Of a DNA stretch of 10,452 nucleotides, positions 1 through 6,680 are shown piece by piece (the first letter of the stretch is position 1; every line of letters begins with the position of its first letter). The DNA comes from Accumulibacter sp. (lineage in GTDB: Bacteria > Pseudomonadota > Gammaproteobacteria > Burkholderiales > Rhodocyclaceae). Location: assembly GCA_031264825.1 (NCBI GenBank), contig JAISDL010000190.1:1-10452 (forward strand), written 5' to 3'. The position numbers and the translations under genes are program-made. Below the pieces are notes generated by a model. The model was not told the DNA's origin. It ran no database searches and saw only the letters and a list, made by a program, of their open reading frames with translations.

Positions 1-422
1 ATGGCGAGGCGCTTTTCGTCCTCGGAAAGCTGTGCGAACTTTTCGTCGTCGGCCAGTTCCTGCCGCCGCGTCTGCAAGGCAAAATACGTTTGACCGTTCG
101 CGATGACCGGCTTGGACGGGTCGCCGTTCTGTACGATCAGGTAGCAGGCATAGCGGGAAAGGCGCACGTCTTCGACGGCGCGCTGCGCGCCGGAACCGAT
201 GTTGACCATTGTGAGGATATCCTCCATATGGTCTTCCGCCCGCTGGTCGCTGTTGCGGCAAGCCTCGCGTGCGCGTTCCAGTACCGGCAAAAAGTGGCGG
301 TACTGGGAATACTCCAGTACCCGGGCCAACTGACGCGCCAGCCAGTATTCGTTGCCGTTTTCGTCGCGATGACGGACATCGTCGAAGGTCGCGTGATGCT
401 TGCCGATTTTATTTTCAGTCAT
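1..422 (-). CDS. dinD: DNA-damage-inducible protein D (DinD), 3' end beyond window
   Basis: An open frame reads leftward from an ATG at 422 to the window edge. It gives 140 complete codons of a family that is usually about 270-290 residues, so roughly half is visible. The translation contains stretches that I recognise from E. coli DinD: YWLARQLARVLEYSQYRHF near residue 27, then RYACYLIVQNGDPSKPVI and QTYFALQTRRQELADDEKF. E. coli DinD is an SOS protein reported to inhibit RecA-mediated strand exchange; the role here is inferred by family. An AAGGA Shine-Dalgarno element lies about 9 nt before the ATG, which supports this start. The gene lies 50 bp downstream of gltX on the same strand, so it may be read through from it. 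I see no LexA-type CTGT-N8-ACAG box in the gap. A mobile or accessory DinD homologue is possible. Confidence 0.88.
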   Translation of the reverse strand, partial: MTENKIGKHHATFDDVRHRDENGNEYWLARQLARVLEYSQYRHFLPVLERAREACRNSDQRAEDHMEDILTMVNIGSGAQRAVEDVRLSRYACYLIVQNGDPSKPVIANGQTYFALQTRRQELADDEKFAQLSEDEKRLA

Positions 423-472
423 GAGGCGATTCCTTGGAAGTGAAACGCTTGCGCCAATACGCGCCGATCCCC

Positions 473-1870
473 TCAGCCGACCCCGGCGGGTTTCAGACGT
501 TCGAGTACCGTCTCGCGCGAAAAGAGCGCGATGACGCCGTCGATCGACGGCGTATGCTCGCGCCCGGTCAGAAGCACGCGCAGGGGCATCGCCAATTTCG
601 GCATCTTGAGCTTGTGCGCTTTCAGGCAATCCTTGACGAGCGCGTTGATCGACGGCGCGTCCCAGGGGTCGACCTCCAAGATGCGCGCGGCGAAGTCTTT
701 CAGCGCCGGGAGCGCGTCGGGCGTCAGGTGCCGCGCCAGCGCGTCGGGGTCCGGCTCAAGGGGCGCGTAAAACACCTTGACCTCGTCGGCAAGCTGGTCG
801 AGGCGGCTGACGCGCTCCTTGTAGAGCGCGACGACGGCTTCGAGCGAAGGCGTCTGCAAGAGCGTCACGCCGAGCGCGGCGAGGCGCGGAGCGAGCAACG
901 CGGCGAGGCGCATGTTGTCGGCCTCTCTGAGGTAATGCGCGTTCAGCCAGTCGAGCTTTTCGGTATTGAACTGCGCCGCAGACGGCGTGATGTGGTCCAG
1001 GTCGAACCATTCGCGGAACTGTTCCATCGAAAAAATCTCGTCGTCGCCGTGCGACCAGCCCAGACGCGCGAGGTAGTTCAGCACGGCTTCGGGCAGATAG
1101 CCGTTTTCATCGTATTGCATGACGCTCACCGCGCCGTGGCGCTTCGACAATTTCTGCCCGTCGTCGCCGAGGATCATCGAAAGGTGGCCGTAGCGCGGAA
1201 TCGGCGCGCCGAGCGCTTTCAGGATATTGATCTGGCGCGGCGTGTTGTTGACGTGGTCGTCGCCGCGAATGACGTGCGTGATATTCATGTCCCAATCGTC
1301 GACCGCGACGCAGAAATTGTACGTCGGCACGAGGTCGGCGCGCGCGATGACGAGGTCGTCGAGTTCCGCGTTGTCGATCGCGATCGACCCCTTGACCAGG
1401 TCGTCCCACGCGACGACGCCGTCGAGGGGATTCCTGAAGCGCACGACCGGCCGAACGCCGTCCGGCGGCTTCGGGAGCGTCTTGCCCGTTTCGGGACGCC
1501 ACGTTCTGTCGTAGCGAGGTTTCAGACCCTGGGCGCGCTGCGCCTCGCGCACGCGGTCGAGTTCTTCGGGCGCCGTATAGCAGTAATACGCGCTCCCGGA
1601 TTCGAGCATTTCCCGGATGACGGCCTTGTAGCGATCCATCCGCCGCATCTGGTAGATCGGGCCTTCGTCGTAATCGAGGCCGAGCCAACGCATGCCGTCG
1701 AGAATCGCTTGGACGGCTTCGGAGGTCGAACGCGCGACGTCGGTATCCTCGATGCGCAGGATGAATTCACCGCCGTGGTGCCGCGCGTAAGCCCAGGAAA
1801 AAAGCGCCGTGCGTGCGCCGCCGATGTGCAGAAAACCCGTCGGTGACGGCGCGAAACGAGTGCGAATCAT
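473..1870 (-). CDS. gltX: Glutamyl-tRNA synthetase
   Basis: This 465-residue cytoplasmic class I aminoacyl-tRNA synthetase charges tRNA-Glu with glutamate using ATP. The N-terminal Rossmann fold opens with TRFAPSPTGFLHIGG, in which HIGG at residues 15-18 is the HIGH-type signature. LRIEDTD follows at residues 38-44. KLSKRHG at residues 240-246 is the KMSKS-type loop. The C-terminal helical part ends normally at 473. The length matches bacterial GluRS, and both signatures are intact. The internal wording (for example VIRGDDHVNNTPRQI and GYLPEAVLNYLARLGWSHGDDE) is close to betaproteobacterial GltX as I recall it. The ATG at 1870 places the first strand exactly where the family starts; the upstream GGGAAG is only a fair ribosome-binding site. 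The gene diverges from the tRNA-Val gene and is followed by dinD. A discriminating versus non-discriminating role cannot be settled from sequence alone. Confidence 0.97.
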   Translation of the reverse strand: MIRTRFAPSPTGFLHIGGARTALFSWAYARHHGGEFILRIEDTDVARSTSEAVQAILDGMRWLGLDYDEGPIYQMRRMDRYKAVIREMLESGSAYYCYTAPEELDRVREAQRAQGLKPRYDRTWRPETGKTLPKPPDGVRPVVRFRNPLDGVVAWDDLVKGSIAIDNAELDDLVIARADLVPTYNFCVAVDDWDMNITHVIRGDDHVNNTPRQINILKALGAPIPRYGHLSMILGDDGQKLSKRHGAVSVMQYDENGYLPEAVLNYLARLGWSHGDDEIFSMEQFREWFDLDHITPSAAQFNTEKLDWLNAHYLREADNMRLAALLAPRLAALGVTLLQTPSLEAVVALYKERVSRLDQLADEVKVFYAPLEPDPDALARHLTPDALPALKDFAARILEVDPWDAPSINALVKDCLKAHKLKMPKLAMPLRVLLTGREHTPSIDGVIALFSRETVLERLKPAGVG

Positions 1871-1900
1871 TAGTTTCTTCCCATAAAAAAACTGTGCCTT

Positions 1901-1906
1901 ATTGTA
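1901..1906 (-). promoter_or_regulatory. Possible -10 element for gltX
   Basis: Read on the minus strand this is TACAAT (within TATACAAT), five of six matches to the sigma70 -10 consensus, about 31 bp before the gltX ATG. No convincing -35 lies 16-18 bp upstream and there is no extended -10 TG, so the assignment is tentative. Confidence 0.35.
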
Positions 1907-1956
1907 TAGGATGCGCTCGTTTTCGTGCGTCCGAGTCGTCGCCGAGCGTCAGCAAA

Positions 1957-1985
1957 TTGACCAGCGGGCCAAGTTATGCTTAAAT
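1957..1985 (+). promoter_or_regulatory. Sigma70-type promoter for tRNA-Val
   Basis: TTGACC at 1957-1962 and TTAAAT at 1980-1985 are separated by exactly 17 bp. The predicted start is around 1992, a few bases before the mature tRNA 5' end at 1999. The -35 matches five of six consensus bases and the -10 four of six. Confidence 0.6.
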
Positions 1986-1998
1986 CCACTCCCCTGAC

Positions 1999-2073
1999 GC
2001 GCGGTTAACTCAGCGGTAGAGTGCCACCTTCACACGGTGGAAGTCACTGGTTCGAACCCAGTACCGCGCACCA
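1999..2073 (+). tRNA. tRNA-Val (anticodon CAC), CCA encoded
   Basis: The full cloverleaf can be folded by eye. The acceptor stem is GCGCGGT (1999-2005) with ACCGCGC (2063-2069). The D stem is ACTC with GAGT (2008-2011 and 2019-2022), with GG in the D loop. The anticodon stem is CCACC with GGTGG (2024-2028 and 2036-2040) around the loop TTCACAC, so bases 34-36 are CAC and decode GUG valine. The T arm is ACTGG-TTCGAAC-CCAGT (2046-2062). The discriminator base is A and CCA is encoded. All stems are perfectly paired. No clear terminator follows, so the downstream antitoxin-like gene may share the transcript. Confidence 0.97.
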
Positions 2074-2142
2074 TCAAAAAAATCAAATCCACGCAACGTG
2101 AAGTCGACCAAGGCAATCTGTAAAAGAGATGAAAGATGAGCC

Positions 2143-2421
2143 ATGGACAATGAAACCTATACCAGCGTCTGGGACGCCGTCGCCGACACACCCGGACAAG
2201 CCGCGAATCTGACGGCTCGCGCCGCCCTGATGCGGGAGATTGTCGCCCTCGTCCAGGAAAACGGATGGAAACAGGCCGACGCGGCGCGGCGGCTGGGCGT
2301 CACCCAACCGCGCATCAACGACCTCCTGCGCGGGCGTATTTCCCGCTTTTCGCTCGACGCGCTGGTGAACATGGCCGTGATGACGGGGCGGCGTGTGCGC
2401 GTCGAACTGCTTGCGGCGTAA
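2143..2421 (+). CDS. Orphan XRE/HigA-like antitoxin-type DNA-binding protein
   Basis: This is a 92-residue protein with an N-terminal segment SVWDAVADTPGQAANL, which I associate with the HTH_37 / COG5606 group of XRE regulators. A helix-turn-helix follows at about residues 43-65 (WKQADAARRLGVTQPRINDL). Members of this group usually act as antitoxins or autorepressors next to a HigB/RelE-type toxin encoded just upstream. Here the upstream neighbour is a tRNA and no toxin frame is visible, so the gene appears to be an orphan. A BrnT/BrnA pair starts 75 bp downstream in the same direction. The ATG at 2143 is the only in-frame start that keeps the conserved N-terminus, and the ribosome-binding site before it is weak. 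It may have lost its partner, or it may have been recruited as a regulator of the neighbouring pair. Confidence 0.8.
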   Translation: MDNETYTSVWDAVADTPGQAANLTARAALMREIVALVQENGWKQADAARRLGVTQPRINDLLRGRISRFSLDALVNMAVMTGRRVRVELLAA

Positions 2422-2459
2422 GGGAACGGGCGCCAATTCACGCGATTCTCTCCGGGCGC

Positions 2460-2489
2460 TTGCCTTTCTCATGTTTTTGCATATACAAT
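2460..2489 (+). promoter_or_regulatory. Sigma70-type promoter for brnTA
   Basis: TTGCCT at 2460-2465 and TACAAT at 2484-2489 are spaced by 18 bp (or TATACA at 2482-2487, spaced by 16). An imperfect inverted repeat TTGCATATACAA (2477-2488) overlaps the -10 and could be an operator for the BrnA-containing complex. Transcription would start at about 2496-2497, at or next to the brnT ATG. Confidence 0.5.
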
Positions 2490-2496
2490 AACCTGG

Positions 2497-2769
2497 ATGG
2501 AAATCGAATTCGACTCCGCCAAGGACGCGCTGAACCGTCAAAAGCACGGCGTTTCGCTCGCCATCGCCCGCGAAATGGAGTGGGACGATGCGGATATCCT
2601 GCCGGACACGCGATTTCCCTATGACGAAGAACGCATGGTGGCGGTTGTTCCTTTGGGAGAGCGGCTGTTTTTCGTCGCGTTCGTAGATCGCGGTGAGAAG
2701 CGCCGCCGGGTATTTTCCATCCGCCCCGCAACCAGAAAAGAGGTGAATGCTTATGTTGGAAACCGTTAG
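2497..2769 (+). CDS. brnT: BrnT-family type II toxin
   Basis: This is a 90-residue protein of the BrnT family (RelE-like ribonuclease toxins, known from Brucella). The family signature is seen at the start, FDSAKDALNRQKHGVSLAIA (residues 5-24), followed by the acidic segment WDDADILPD. The basic C-terminal half has GEKRRRVFSIRPATRKEVNAY, as in full-length members, so the gene looks intact. Free BrnT cleaves RNA and stops translation; BrnA neutralises it and the complex represses the promoter. The gene overlaps the start of brnA, giving the usual toxin-first order. No Shine-Dalgarno sequence precedes the ATG and the likely promoter ends only 7 bp before it, so translation may be leaderless. 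Confidence 0.9.
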   Translation: MEIEFDSAKDALNRQKHGVSLAIAREMEWDDADILPDTRFPYDEERMVAVVPLGERLFFVAFVDRGEKRRRVFSIRPATRKEVNAYVGNR

Positions 2770-3070
2770 AACCCGTTCCGGGCGTGAATTCATACTCCCC
2801 ACGGTGGAAGAAGACGCCGCGATCACGGCCGCCGCGCTTGAAGACCCGGACGCCCGTCCCTTCACGGACGCGGAACTGATCGAGGCGCGGACGAAGAATA
2901 ACGGCGGGCGTCCGCGAACGCTTGCCCCCCGGAAAAGCATCTGTATCCGGCTTTCCCCCGACGTTGCCGAAGCCTTCCGCGCCACCGGCAAGGGCTGGCA
3001 AACCCGCATGAACGCGGCGCTCGCCGATTGGCTGAAAACGCATTCGCCCGGAGACCTCACGCTGGGTTGA
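2747..3070 (+). CDS. brnA: BrnA-family antitoxin
   Basis: This 107-residue partner of BrnT has a charged, flexible N-terminal half (about residues 1-65) that should wrap the toxin. The C-terminal DNA-binding part is of ribbon-helix-helix type: ICIRLSPDVAEAF is the strand plus first helix, then GKGWQTRMNAALADWLKTH, the hallmark end of BrnA proteins. It is expected to neutralise BrnT and autoregulate the operon as a heterotetramer. The frame overlaps the 3' end of brnT by 23 bp, which suggests coupled translation. Two starts are possible: ATG at 2747, or ATG at 2753, which sits 9 nt after AGAGG and has the better ribosome-site spacing. The difference is two residues. Confidence 0.9.
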   Translation: MLMLETVRTRSGREFILPTVEEDAAITAAALEDPDARPFTDAELIEARTKNNGGRPRTLAPRKSICIRLSPDVAEAFRATGKGWQTRMNAALADWLKTHSPGDLTLG

Positions 3071-3091
3071 ACACCGCATTGTCACAGTATA

Positions 3092-3106
3092 CTTGCGTGC
3101 CGCAAG
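3092..3106. terminator. Small hairpin between convergent genes
   Basis: CTTGCG-TGC-CGCAAG is a perfect 6-bp stem with a 3-nt loop in the 74-bp gap between brnA (rightward) and the cytochrome gene (leftward). There is no T-tract on either side, so at most it is a weak or factor-assisted terminator. Nothing else is recognisable in this gap. Confidence 0.3.
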
Positions 3107-3144
3107 GCGAAGCCGACAAAGGCGGGGGCGAACTGGAAACGGAA

Positions 3145-3663
3145 TTACTTGTCCGCGACGGGTTCGATCCGGTAGAGTTTGTGGCACGTGACGCAAAACC
3201 CCTGGAGCGCGGACATATGCTTCAGCGCCTGTTCGGGACTCCCGCCCCTGGACGCGTCGTTTTCGATCTTCGCCCACGTCTCGCGCATTCCGAGGAGCAT
3301 ATTGAGGTAAGGCGGCGGGAGGTTTTTCCGCATCCGTAAAAAAAGCGCTTCGTCGCCCTTGATCTGCGGCAGGCGCCCTTCGGGCGGGAGCGGTTTCCCG
3401 GAAACGAGCGCACGGATGCGCGCGAGCGGAGGCCGCGCCTGTCGGGCGACGTTTTCGACGCGCGTCATGTCGCGGACGGCGAGCGCGTCGATGAGCGCGT
3501 GTTGCTGTTCCATGAAGCGCACCATGTCATTTTGCATCTGTTCCCGGTCGGCGCGCGGCAGTTTCACGACGATGCGTTCGTCGCCGCGCGCGCACGGCGC
3601 GAGCGCGAGAAAGAGCGCAGCGAGCGCCGGGAAAAACCAGTGGGGTTTCGTCGCGGTGCTCAT
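3145..3663 (-). CDS. Periplasmic c-type cytochrome, cytochrome c'/c556-like
   Basis: This is a 172-residue exported haem protein. The N-terminus is a Sec signal peptide: a short basic stretch, a hydrophobic core at about residues 9-22 (WFFPALAALFLALAP), and cleavage near residue 25-27. There is no lipobox, since Pro precedes Cys24. The mature part is mostly helical and charged, with a single haem-binding motif CVTCH at residues 157-161 close to the C-terminus. That is the layout of class II cytochromes (c', c556), which are four-helix bundles. The likely role is electron transfer or ligand binding in the periplasm. Its ATG overlaps the ATPase stop as ATGA, so it is the last gene of the same operon and is probably translationally coupled. 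The specific partner is unknown. Similarity to cytochrome c' is judged from architecture only. Confidence 0.82.
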   Translation of the reverse strand: MSTATKPHWFFPALAALFLALAPCARGDERIVVKLPRADREQMQNDMVRFMEQQHALIDALAVRDMTRVENVARQARPPLARIRALVSGKPLPPEGRLPQIKGDEALFLRMRKNLPPPYLNMLLGMRETWAKIENDASRGGSPEQALKHMSALQGFCVTCHKLYRIEPVADK

Positions 3664-4451
3664 GACAGTCGGGCGTTTTCCGGGACGGCGCGGCTCAAGG
3701 GGCAATACCCGCGAAGCACCGGGATCGCGGTCGAGCACTCCGAATCGGGCAGGCGGAGGCGCTTGACGGGAATCCGGTACAGCTTTGAAAGCGCCTCTTC
3801 GCCGAGCACGTCTTCGGGCGGCCCCGAGAGTTGGCGTTCGGGTTCGGCCATCAGGAGCACCTGGTCGGCGAAATCGAGCGCGTGTTGCGGCGCATGCGTC
3901 GTAAACGCGACCGCGAGGCCGTCGTCGGCGAGTTGACGCAGGAGGTTCAGCACGTGCGCCTGACGATGCCAGTCGAGCGCGGCCGTCGGTTCGTCGAGCA
4001 GCAAGACGGCGCTCGACGAGACGAGCGCGCGCGCGATCAGCACGAGTTGACGCTCGCCGCCCGACATGACGTCGAAAGCGCGGTCGGCGAGGTGAGCCGC
4101 TTCGAGCCGCGCGAGCGCGTCGCGCGCAGCCGCGTAGTCGGTAGCACGCGGCGCGGAAAAAAGCGAAATCGAACGCGCGCGCCCGAGCAATACCATGTCG
4201 AGACCGGTGAAGGGCAGCGTCGGTTCGAGCGATTGCGGAACGAGCGCGAGACCTGAGTCCCGACGCGACACCGTGCCTTCGACGGGCGTCCTGATCCCCG
4301 AAAGCGCGGCGAGCAGCGTCGATTTTCCGCAGCCGTTCGGGCCGAGGATCGCCGTCAGGCACGCCGCCGGCAGACGAAAATCCAGGTGCCGGAAAACCCA
4401 GTCGCGGTCGTAGCGATACCCGAGGTCGCGCGCGATGATCGGTTCAGGCAT
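3660..4451 (-). CDS. ABC transporter ATPase, FecE/BtuD type (iron-chelate/corrinoid importer)
   Basis: This 263-residue cytoplasmic ATPase powers the importer formed with the FecCD-type permease and the periplasmic binding protein. All ABC motifs are intact: Walker A GPNGCGKST (residues 37-45), Q-loop Gln73, signature MSGGERQ (129-135), Walker B VLLLDEP (149-155) and H-loop His186 (TTHAP). Length and motif layout match ATPases of siderophore, haem and cobalamin importers. It overlaps the permease gene by 8 bp and the cytochrome gene by 4 bp, so the three are almost certainly co-translated. The C-terminal tail of about 25 residues after KRLRLPDSE is not distinctive. Which ligand is carried cannot be read from the ATPase. 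Confidence 0.94.
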   Translation of the reverse strand: MPEPIIARDLGYRYDRDWVFRHLDFRLPAACLTAILGPNGCGKSTLLAALSGIRTPVEGTVSRRDSGLALVPQSLEPTLPFTGLDMVLLGRARSISLFSAPRATDYAAARDALARLEAAHLADRAFDVMSGGERQLVLIARALVSSSAVLLLDEPTAALDWHRQAHVLNLLRQLADDGLAVAFTTHAPQHALDFADQVLLMAEPERQLSGPPEDVLGEEALSKLYRIPVKRLRLPDSECSTAIPVLRGYCPLSRAVPENARLS

Positions 4452-5469
4452 CGGTTTTTCCGCGAAGGCGGCGCAGGAGGACGGCGAAGATCGGAGCGCC
4501 GAGCAGCGCCGTCAGGGCGCCCAAGGGGATTTCGGCAGCGACGAGCGTGCGCGCCGCCGTGTCGACGAGGATCAGGTAGCCCGCTCCGCCGATCAGCGTA
4601 TTCAGGAAGAACCAGCGGTGATTCGCGCCGAAGGAGAGGCGGACCAGATGCGGGACGACGAGTCCGACCCAGCCGACGACGCCGGAAACGGCGACGGCGG
4701 CGGCCGTCGCGAGTCCCGCCGCGCCGAGCGCCAGGAGCCGGACGGTTCGGACGGGGACGCCGAGGTTTCGCGCGTCTTCCTCGCCGACGGCGAGCGCCGA
4801 GAGGTGGAAGCGCAGGCCGAGAATCAGCGCCGCGGAGAACAGGATCGGCGGCGCCGTGACGTAGAGGCTCCTTTTGTCCGCCGCCGCCAGACTTCCCAGA
4901 AGCCAGAAAACGATCGCCGGAAGCTGATTGTCGGGGTCGGCCGCGTATTTCACGAGCGCGATCCCGGCGGCGCCGACGGCGCCGACGACGAGTCCGGCGA
5001 GGACGAGCATCACCGCGCTGCCGCGCCCCGCGCCCGTTCCGCCCGCGAGCCAGAAGACGAGCGCGAGCGAAGCGATTCCGCCCACGAACGAACCGCAGAT
5101 CGTCGGCCAGCCGGTTCCGGCGAGAAGGATGCCGACGACGCCGCCGAGCGCCGCGCCCGAAGAGACGCCGAGGATTTGCGGGTCGGCGAGCGGGTTCCGG
5201 AAAAGGCTCTGGAGCGAAGCGCCGGCGAGCGCGAGTCCGGCGCCGACGAAGGCCGCGAGCGCGACGCGGGGAAAACGCACCGCCCAGACGACCTGCGCTT
5301 CGGTATTGCTCCAAAAAACCGGAATGTCGAAGAGCGGTTCGAGAAGGATCGCCGCGACCGTTTTCAGCGGGATGCCAAAGCGCCCCAGCGACAGCGAGAC
5401 GAGGGTCGAAAGGAGCAGCGCCACGAGCAAAACGCACGCGCCCGTTCTCCCACGCATCCCGGACGTCAT
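4444..5469 (-). CDS. FecCD-family ABC permease
   Basis: This is a 341-residue inner-membrane protein of the FecCD/BtuC family, which forms the channel (as a homodimer) of importers for iron-siderophores, haem, cobalamin and related chelates. About ten hydrophobic segments are visible. Family-typical text includes RFPRVALAAFVGAGLALAGA (residues 67-86), then LFRNPLADPQILGVSSGAALG, later GVVGWVGLVVPHLVR and the near-C-terminal EIPLGALTALLGAPIFAVLL. It is full length. The ATG at 5469 overlaps the stop of the preceding nitrogenase-like gene as ATGA, and its 3' end overlaps the ATPase start. Placement of a transporter permease directly after nitrogenase-like subunits suggests that the reductase and the imported ligand are functionally linked. 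Confidence 0.94.
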   Translation of the reverse strand: MTSGMRGRTGACVLLVALLLSTLVSLSLGRFGIPLKTVAAILLEPLFDIPVFWSNTEAQVVWAVRFPRVALAAFVGAGLALAGASLQSLFRNPLADPQILGVSSGAALGGVVGILLAGTGWPTICGSFVGGIASLALVFWLAGGTGAGRGSAVMLVLAGLVVGAVGAAGIALVKYAADPDNQLPAIVFWLLGSLAAADKRSLYVTAPPILFSAALILGLRFHLSALAVGEEDARNLGVPVRTVRLLALGAAGLATAAAVAVSGVVGWVGLVVPHLVRLSFGANHRWFFLNTLIGGAGYLILVDTAARTLVAAEIPLGALTALLGAPIFAVLLRRLRGKTDA

Positions 5470-6668
5470 GCGGGGACAGGCTCCTTTCGGGAGGCGCGCG
5501 CAAACAGCGCGCGTTCGGCGATTCCGTCGAGGAAGGCGGTCAGCGCGGAGCCGAAGCGCAGCGAAAGAACGTGGTCGCGGTACAGGCGCGCCGAAAGCCC
5601 GTAATGCGCCTCCTCGACGAAACGCGCCTCCGATGCATCGGGGACGAGTTCGCGCAGCAAGGGGTCGCCGACGACGAGGTCGAAGTCGCCCTCCGCCAGG
5701 CGCCGGATCGCCTCATCTTCGTTCGGCAAGGGGCAGTCGCCGGCCTCCGCGTACGCGGCGTCCCACGCGAAGAAGCTGCCGACCGTGACTTCGAGGCGCG
5801 GATGGCGGCACAGCAATTCTTCACGGAAGGCGTTCATTCGGAACTGTTCGCCGACAAGGAAGATCGTCGCGCTTTTTTCATCCCGACCAATGCGCGCGCG
5901 CGGCGTCTCGGGCCGACGCATGATCCGGTTTTCGAGCGCGCTTTCGGTTTCATCTCCGAGCGGCAACCCCGCGACCCAGGGGATATTCCATCGGCTTTCC
6001 ATGTAACGCGCGAACGGCAACGCGGACGCGGCGACGACGACGTTGAGTTTCGCGCCGGCCGCTTTCGGGATCGACCGCCATTCGTCGCCCTGCCCCCAGA
6101 CGGAGACGACCGGCAAACCGTTTTTTTCGAGGAAGGCGGCGATAACCGCGACGGATCGGGCGTCGAAATTGTCGAGCGGGGACGCGCCGAGGATGTTCGC
6201 GCCGTGGGCCTCGCCGCGCGGCTCTTCGACAAAGCGCTCGGCGAGCGCGAAAAACGCCGCCGACAGCCCCTGCTCGTAGCGCGCGAACCCCGTCGTCGGA
6301 AAGCCGAAGACCGGAATGCCGAGGTCGGCTTCTGCCATCCGCGCGAAGCCGTCGAAATCGAAGCCGACGAGCATCGGGACGGGGCTTCCGATGAGCGCGA
6401 CGAAATTGAAATCCTTCGCTTGGGCGGCGTTGCGGATATTGTCGAGCAGGCGTTCGTCGTTGCCGACGATCGCGTCGAATTCACGCAAGCCGGAACAATA
6501 CACGCTCGACTTTCCCGAAAACCAGCGCGGCTCGTCGTAACCCGTGAAACTCCCGGTGCACCCCGACGCGTCGTGGATCACGACGAGGCCGCCCAGGTCG
6601 TGCAAGGCGGACGCCACGCCGGAATAATCGGCGGCGAACGGGGGAAGGTACTGAAAAATGTAACTCAA
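5466..6668 (-). CDS. Nitrogenase component 1-like protein, K-like subunit
   Basis: This 400-residue cytoplasmic protein belongs to the NifD/NifK superfamily. Cys37 (HDASGCTGSF) matches the first P-cluster cysteine of NifK (SQGCVAYF). Cys58 with SGLREFDAIVGNDERLLDNI matches NifK CVSDSMTEDAAVFGG. Where NifK has STTCMAEVIGDD, this protein has IGSPVPMLVGFD (about residues 93-104), so the third cysteine is absent. Later segments such as ARYMESRWNIPWVAGLPLG also fit the family. At 400 residues it is shorter than NifK. The start is TTG at 6668, supported by GAGGAG 8 nt upstream; no ATG or GTG gives a full N-terminus. It lies 12 bp after the D-like gene and overlaps the permease gene by 4 bp. It probably pairs with the D-like subunit; the substrate is unknown. 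Confidence 0.87.
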   Translation of the reverse strand: MSYIFQYLPPFAADYSGVASALHDLGGLVVIHDASGCTGSFTGYDEPRWFSGKSSVYCSGLREFDAIVGNDERLLDNIRNAAQAKDFNFVALIGSPVPMLVGFDFDGFARMAEADLGIPVFGFPTTGFARYEQGLSAAFFALAERFVEEPRGEAHGANILGASPLDNFDARSVAVIAAFLEKNGLPVVSVWGQGDEWRSIPKAAGAKLNVVVAASALPFARYMESRWNIPWVAGLPLGDETESALENRIMRRPETPRARIGRDEKSATIFLVGEQFRMNAFREELLCRHPRLEVTVGSFFAWDAAYAEAGDCPLPNEDEAIRRLAEGDFDLVVGDPLLRELVPDASEARFVEEAHYGLSARLYRDHVLSLRFGSALTAFLDGIAERALFARASRKEPVPA

Positions 6669-6680
6669 GGAAATCGCTCC

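Noticed and set aside
434..1846. Long plus-strand open frame of 470 codons opposite gltX
   Set aside because: It is an antisense shadow of gltX, Arg-rich and of low complexity, and it arises from GC-rich codon structure. gltX has full family signatures.
2046..2073. tRNA-Val 3' end as an attachment site with a second copy
   Set aside because: I found no repeat of the T-arm/acceptor sequence elsewhere in the window and no integrase gene, so an island boundary cannot be supported here.
3183..3197. TGGCACGTGACGCAA as a sigma54 promoter
   Set aside because: The -12 element does not match TTGC at the required spacing, and the site lies inside the cytochrome coding sequence around the haem motif, with no gene starting downstream on that strand.
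3586..3598. Lipobox in the cytochrome signal peptide (LAPC)
   Set aside because: Proline at the -1 position is not accepted by signal peptidase II, so a normal signal peptidase I cleavage is more likely.
4435..5604. Plus-strand open frame of 389 codons opposite the permease
   Set aside because: It is composed almost only of Arg, Asp, Glu, Ala and Gly, typical of the reverse strand of a hydrophobic membrane protein gene.
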